The translations under genes and the position numbers were made by a program. From the NCBI RefSeq assembly GCF_902170785.1, contig NZ_CABHYG010000004.1, positions 310,001-374,000 of the forward strand: a stretch of 64,000 bases of DNA, read 5' to 3'. Below are positions 60,023-64,000 of this stretch, in pieces (positions within the stretch are counted from its first letter, which is position 1; every line of letters begins with the position of its first letter). Under the pieces are notes generated by a model. That model made no database searches and had not been told where the DNA came from. It saw nothing but the letters and a program-made list of their open reading frames with translations. Source of the DNA: Yersinia proxima (GTDB lineage: Bacteria > Pseudomonadota > Gammaproteobacteria > Enterobacterales > Enterobacteriaceae).

Positions 60023-60128
60023 TTACATACTGAACAACACACTACGACCTCAGTGATTATCTTAATCATGGAGAGCGTAAATTTGTGCTGTATAAACACT
60101 GAGTAAGGGGAACAAAGGTCACGAACAC

Positions 60129-62414
60129 ATGAACCAAAGTCTACTTGTTACTAAACGCGATGGCAGTAAAGAACGCATCAATCTGGATAAAATCCACCGG
60201 GTCATCGACTGGGCCGCAGAAGGTTTACATAACGTCTCAGTATCTCAAGTAGAATTGCGTTCACATATTCAGTTTTATGATGGCATCAAAACCGCTGATA
60301 TCCACGAAACCATCATCAAAGCCGCCGCAGATTTGATCTCGCGCGATGCACCGGATTACCAATATCTGGCCGCGCGTCTGGCTATCTTCCATCTGCGCAA
60401 AAAAGCCTATGGTCAGTTTGAACCACCAAAATTATTCGCCCATGTGACGAAAATGGTGGAGATGGGCAAATACGATAAACATCTGCTGGAAGATTACACC
60501 GCAGAAGAGTTCGAACAGATGGACACTTTCATCGACCATTGGCGCGATATGAACTTCTCCTATGCTGCTGTTAAGCAGTTGGAAGGTAAATATTTGGTGC
60601 AAAACCGCGTCAGCGGCGAGATCTATGAAAGTGCCCAATTCCTGTATATCCTGGTTTCCGCCTGCCTGTTCTCTAACTACCCGCGCGAAACCCGCATGGA
60701 TTACATCAAGCGTTTCTATGATGCGATCTCTACCTTTAAGATCTCATTGCCGACCCCCATTATGTCCGGCGTCCGCACCCCGACCCGTCAGTTCAGTTCT
60801 TGCGTGTTGATCGAGTGTGGTGACAGCCTGGATTCCATCAATGCCACTTCCAGCGCCATTGTGAAATATGTGTCACAACGCGCCGGTATCGGCATCAATG
60901 CGGGCCGCATTCGTGCGCTGGGTAGCCCAATTCGCGGCGGTGAGGCGTTCCACACTGGTTGTATTCCGTTCTACAAACACTTCCAGACTGCGGTGAAATC
61001 CTGCTCACAGGGAGGTGTCCGTGGTGGTGCGGCCACCCTGTTCTACCCAATGTGGCATTTGGAAGTTGAAAGCCTGTTGGTGCTGAAAAACAACCGTGGA
61101 GTGGAAGGCAACCGCGTACGTCATATGGATTACGGCGTACAAATCAACAAACTGATGTATCAACGCTTGCTGAAAGGTGAAGATATCACCCTGTTCAGCC
61201 CATCTGACGTTCCGGGGTTGTATGACGCGTTCTTCGCCGATCAAGACGAATTTGAGCGCCTTTATACCCAATACGAACAAGACGACAGCATCCGTAAGCA
61301 GCGTGTCAAAGCGGTTGAGTTATTCTCTTTGATGATGCAAGAACGTGCTTCTACTGGCCGTATCTATATTCAGAACGTAGATCACTGCAACACCCACAGC
61401 CCGTTTGACCCGAAAATTGCGCCGGTGCGCCAGTCAAACCTGTGTCTGGAAATTGCTTTGCCAACCAAGCCGTTAAATGACATTAACGACGAAAATGGTG
61501 AAATCGCACTCTGTACCTTGTCGGCGTTCAACTTGGGTGCGATTGACAGCCTTGATGATTTAGAAGATCTGGCGGTGCTGGCTGTACGCGCGCTGGATGC
61601 ATTGCTGGATTATCAAGATTACCCGATTGCCGCAGCAAAACGCGGGGCGATGGGTCGCCGTACCTTGGGTATCGGTGTGATTAACTTTGCCTATTATCTG
61701 GCGAAAAATGGTGTTCGTTACTCCGATGGCAGCGCCAACAATCTGACTCACCGCACCTTTGAAGCTATTCAGTACTATTTGCTGAAAGCCTCAAATGAGC
61801 TGGCCCGTGAACAAGGTGCTTGCCAGTGGTTCAACGAAACCACCTATTCACAGGGTATTTTGCCGATTGATACCTATAAGAAAGATTTGGATACCATCAG
61901 CGACGAGCCTCTGCATTACGATTGGGAAACGCTGCGTAAGGATATCCAAACTCATGGCCTGCGTAACTCCACGCTGTCAGCACTGATGCCTTCCGAGACA
62001 TCCTCGCAGATCTCCAATGCCACCAATGGTATTGAACCACCGCGCGGCTATGTCAGTATCAAAGCCTCGAAAGATGGTATCCTGCGTCAGGTTGTCCCTG
62101 AGTATGAGCGCTTGAAAGATGCTTATGAACTGCTGTGGGATATGCCAAATAACGATGGTTATCTGCAACTGGTTGGTTTGATGCAGAAATTCGTCGACCA
62201 GGCGATTTCAGCTAACACCAATTATGACCCAACCCGCTTCCCGTCAGGCAAAGTGCCGATGAAGCAGTTGCTGAAAGATTTGCTCACCACCTACAAATTT
62301 GGCGTAAAAACCCTTTACTATCAAAACACCCGCGATGGTGCTGATGATGTGCAGGAAGATATCCAAAGTCAGCCGGGTGATGACGACTGTGAAGGCGGTG
62401 CATGTAAGATCTGA
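60129..62414 (+). CDS. nrdA: Ribonucleoside-diphosphate reductase class Ia, alpha (large) subunit
   Basis: The 761-residue subunit (same length as E. coli) reduces NDPs to dNDPs. An N-terminal ATP-cone (LLVTKRDGSKERINLDKIHRVIDWAA) senses dATP/ATP. Active-site cysteines are visible in RQFSSCVLIECGDS (Cys225), NLCLEI (Asn437, Cys439, Glu441) and ALCTLSAFN (Cys462). The redox-shuttle pair is at the C-terminus in DDCEGGACKI. It works with NrdB and is reduced by thioredoxin/glutaredoxin. It is the first gene of nrdA-nrdB-yfaE, with a hairpin in the nrdA-nrdB gap. Confidence 0.98.
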   Translation: MNQSLLVTKRDGSKERINLDKIHRVIDWAAEGLHNVSVSQVELRSHIQFYDGIKTADIHETIIKAAADLISRDAPDYQYLAARLAIFHLRKKAYGQFEPPKLFAHVTKMVEMGKYDKHLLEDYTAEEFEQMDTFIDHWRDMNFSYAAVKQLEGKYLVQNRVSGEIYESAQFLYILVSACLFSNYPRETRMDYIKRFYDAISTFKISLPTPIMSGVRTPTRQFSSCVLIECGDSLDSINATSSAIVKYVSQRAGIGINAGRIRALGSPIRGGEAFHTGCIPFYKHFQTAVKSCSQGGVRGGAATLFYPMWHLEVESLLVLKNNRGVEGNRVRHMDYGVQINKLMYQRLLKGEDITLFSPSDVPGLYDAFFADQDEFERLYTQYEQDDSIRKQRVKAVELFSLMMQERASTGRIYIQNVDHCNTHSPFDPKIAPVRQSNLCLEIALPTKPLNDINDENGEIALCTLSAFNLGAIDSLDDLEDLAVLAVRALDALLDYQDYPIAAAKRGAMGRRTLGIGVINFAYYLAKNGVRYSDGSANNLTHRTFEAIQYYLLKASNELAREQGACQWFNETTYSQGILPIDTYKKDLDTISDEPLHYDWETLRKDIQTHGLRNSTLSALMPSETSSQISNATNGIEPPRGYVSIKASKDGILRQVVPEYERLKDAYELLWDMPNNDGYLQLVGLMQKFVDQAISANTNYDPTRFPSGKVPMKQLLKDLLTTYKFGVKTLYYQNTRDGADDVQEDIQSQPGDDDCEGGACKI

Positions 62415-62424
62415 TTTTGAGTTC

Positions 62425-62464
62425 AGGCCCTTCCGATGATCCCACAAGGGGTCATCACGGGCCT
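62425..62464 (+). other. Intercistronic hairpin between nrdA and nrdB
   Basis: AGGCCC (62425-62430) pairs with GGGCCT (62459-62464), and inside it GATGATCCC (62435-62443) with GGGGTCATC (62448-62456), one wobble. No T tract follows, so it is not a terminator; it could stabilise or process the mRNA or set the nrdA:nrdB ratio (inference). Confidence 0.7.
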
Positions 62465-62499
62465 ATCTTCATTTGCCCTTTGCTGTCCCTGAGGAAATC

Positions 62500-63630
62500 A
62501 TGGCCTATACCACTTTTTCGCAAAATAAAAACAATCAGTTACTCGAACCGATGTTCTTTGGTCAATCCGTCAACGTGGCACGTTTCGACCAACAAAAACA
62601 CGCTATTTTCGAAAAACTGATTGAGAAACAACTCTCGTTTTTCTGGCGTCCGGAAGAAATTGATGTTTCCCGCGATCGTATTGATTACAACGCCCTGCCA
62701 GATCACGAAAAGCACATTTTTATCAGTAACCTGAAATACCAAACGTTGCTGGACTCCATTCAGGGCCGCAGCCCTAACGTCGCCCTGTTGCCGCTTATCT
62801 CTATTCCTGAGCTGGAAACCTGGGTTGAAACCTGGTCATTTTCAGAAACCATTCACTCACGTTCTTACACTCATATCATCCGTAATATCGTTAACGATCC
62901 GTCGATTGTTTTTGATGATATCGTGACCAACGAAGAGATCCTCAAACGCGCAAAAGATATCTCAGCCTATTATGACGATTTGATTGAGATGACCAGCTAC
63001 TACCATCTGTTGGGGGAAGGCACCCATCAGGTGAATGGTAAGACTGTCGTGGTGAATCTGCGTGAGCTGAAAAAACAGCTTTATCTGTGTTTGATGAGTG
63101 TGAATGCGCTGGAAGCCATCCGTTTCTACGTCAGCTTCGCCTGCTCCTTTGCCTTTGCCGAACGCGAACTGATGGAAGGTAACGCCAAAATCATCAAAAT
63201 GATTGCCCGCGATGAAGCCCTGCATCTGACCGGTACTCAACATATTCTGAATCTGATGCGCAGTGGTGAAGACGATCCAGAAATGGCTGAAATTGCTGAA
63301 GAATGCCAGCAACAATGCTATGAACTGTTTGTTCTGGCCGCACAGCAAGAGAAAGAGTGGGCAGAATACCTGTTCCGTGACGGCTCGATGATTGGTCTGA
63401 ACAAAGAAATCCTGTGCCAATATGTGGAATATATTACCAATATCCGCATGCAAGCTGTGGGTCTGGGCATACCATTCAATACCCGTACCAACCCCATTCC
63501 ATGGATCAACTCCTGGTTAGTGTCTGATAACGTACAAGTTGCACCGCAGGAAGTTGAAGTCAGTTCTTATCTGGTCGGTCAGATTGATTCAGAAGTCAGT
63601 GCTGATGACCTGAGTGATTTCGAGCTGTAA
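62500..63630 (+). CDS. nrdB: Ribonucleoside-diphosphate reductase class Ia, beta (small) subunit
   Basis: The 376-residue subunit houses the diferric-tyrosyl radical cofactor. The radical Tyr is Tyr123 counting Met (Tyr122 in E. coli numbering) in [11 protein letters not shown], and iron ligands are seen in [15 protein letters not shown], the AERELMEGN region and [13 protein letters not shown]. The ORF can be extended to 62473, but the ATG at 62500 follows GAGGAAA and gives the E. coli-like start [10 protein letters not shown]. yfaE follows after three bases. Confidence 0.98.
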   Translation: MAYTTFSQNKNNQLLEPMFFGQSVNVARFDQQKHAIFEKLIEKQLSFFWRPEEIDVSRDRIDYNALPDHEKHIFISNLKYQTLLDSIQGRSPNVALLPLISIPELETWVETWSFSETIHSRSYTHIIRNIVNDPSIVFDDIVTNEEILKRAKDISAYYDDLIEMTSYYHLLGEGTHQVNGKTVVVNLRELKKQLYLCLMSVNALEAIRFYVSFACSFAFAERELMEGNAKIIKMIARDEALHLTGTQHILNLMRSGEDDPEMAEIAEECQQQCYELFVLAAQQEKEWAEYLFRDGSMIGLNKEILCQYVEYITNIRMQAVGLGIPFNTRTNPIPWINSWLVSDNVQVAPQEVEVSSYLVGQIDSEVSADDLSDFEL

Positions 63631-63633
63631 TCC

Positions 63634-63891
63634 ATGAAATCTATTGTGACGTTGAGCACCAGCGGTGCTCGACTTAACCGCCCCGCTAACAGCCGTAACT
63701 TGCTAGAAACGCTTGAATATCATCAGGTGCAAATCGAATATCAATGTCGCTCTGGCTATTGTGGCTCCTGCCGCCTGCGCTTGCTGAAAGGCGAAGTCTG
63801 CTATCAGCAGCAGCCGCTGGCATTTATCCAGGCTGGCGAGATCCTGCCCTGTTGTTGTCAGCCAAAGGGCGATATTGAAATCGAGCTTTAA
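63634..63891 (+). CDS. yfaE: YfaE, [2Fe-2S] ferredoxin that maintains the NrdB cofactor
   Basis: The 85-residue plant-type ferredoxin has cluster cysteines in YQCRSGYCGSCRL and the fourth in LPCCCQP. In E. coli YfaE supplies electrons to rebuild the diferric-tyrosyl cofactor of NrdB. It starts three bases after the nrdB stop, so it is in the nrd operon. Its stop codon is directly followed by an ERIC element. Confidence 0.96.
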   Translation: MKSIVTLSTSGARLNRPANSRNLLETLEYHQVQIEYQCRSGYCGSCRLRLLKGEVCYQQQPLAFIQAGEILPCCCQPKGDIEIEL

Positions 63892-64000
63892 TATACCCGT
63901 CATACTTCAAGCTGCTTGTGCGTTGGCTGCCTTCGTTCACCCCAGTCACTTACCAGTGTAAGCTCCTGAGGATTAATGAGCCTCATCCTTGAGGCTCACC
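63892..64000. repeat. ERIC element, cut by the window edge
   Basis: TATACCCGTCATACTTCAAG starts one base after the yfaE stop, followed by GTGCGTTGGCTGCCTTCG, CACCCCAGTCACTTAC and TGTAAGCTCCTGAGGATTAA, which match ERIC core sequences in the orientation opposite to the element at 33.4 kb. The sequence GAGCCTCATCCTTGAGGCTC at 63979-63998 is a separate short palindrome inside or beside it. Confidence 0.82.

Larger units (their letters stand above)
59613..60128. promoter_or_regulatory. Intergenic region upstream of nrdA with hairpins and regulatory boxes
   Basis: About 515 bases without a supported gene. E. coli carries the autotransporter gene yfaL here; it is absent. Hairpins TCAGAGAGC / GCTCTCTGA (59630-59660), probably the ubiG 3' end, and AAGATTTT / AAAATCTT (59833-59852) are visible. 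The nrdA promoter, a DnaA box and an NrdR box follow and are listed separately. Confidence 0.55.

Overview
The window is chromosomal DNA of an enterobacterium, most probably a Yersinia of the enterocolitica/environmental group. The gene content and order (rplY-yejK-yejL-yejM-proL, ompC-micF, rcsD-rcsB/rcsC, gyrA, ubiG, nrdA-nrdB-yfaE), the protein similarity to E. coli orthologues and the ERIC-type intergenic repeats support this. The genus is inferred from memory of family sequences, not from a search.

Layout. 1-4.7 kb: conserved housekeeping block: 3' end of radD (yejH), rplY with a two-hairpin leader, yejK on the opposite strand, yejL, yejM and tRNA-Pro(GGG). 5.0-11.6 kb: accessory metabolism: an O-methyltransferase-fold protein whose usual catalytic His is Met, an alpha carbonic anhydrase, a beta-glucoside PTS/6-phospho-beta-glucosidase pair with an RpiR-type regulator, and a LexA-controlled dinI-like gene. 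11.9-21.1 kb: a 2342-residue autotransporter (type V secretion) with a small winged-helix regulator and a LysR-type regulator upstream. 21.6-28.0 kb: a chemoreceptor, a metallo-beta-lactamase-fold hydrolase, a GPH-family sugar transporter behind a KdgR-like operator, ampH, and tRNA-Thr/tRNA-Ser. 28.2-29.8 kb: an OmpC-type porin and the divergent antisense RNA gene micF. 30.0-47.7 kb: a complete type I secretion locus, in transcription order giant Ig-repeat adhesin (about 4.2 thousand residues), TolC-like protein, ABC exporter and membrane-fusion protein, the order of Salmonella bapABCD. 48.3-56.0 kb: an MFS transporter, then the intact Rcs phosphorelay (rcsD, rcsB; convergent rcsC). 56.1-63.9 kb: gyrA, ubiG, class Ia ribonucleotide reductase nrdAB and its ferredoxin yfaE.

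How it fits together. In E. coli ompC-micF directly adjoins rcsD; here about 18 kb of adhesin and secretion genes plus one transporter lie between them, so a large surface-adhesion system sits beside the envelope-stress phosphorelay. Two giant adhesins using different secretion routes (types V and I) occur within 30 kb, and both carry a degenerate RTX-like segment of similar pattern. The adhesin has a four-domain higher-order repeat, and palindromes lie in its upstream region. Three ERIC elements each abut the 3' end of a gene (tolC-like, rcsC, yfaE).

Limits: no similarity search or folding program was run. Promoters and operators are pattern matches by eye. Start codons were moved from the longest ORF where a ribosome-binding site or a known orthologue supports it.
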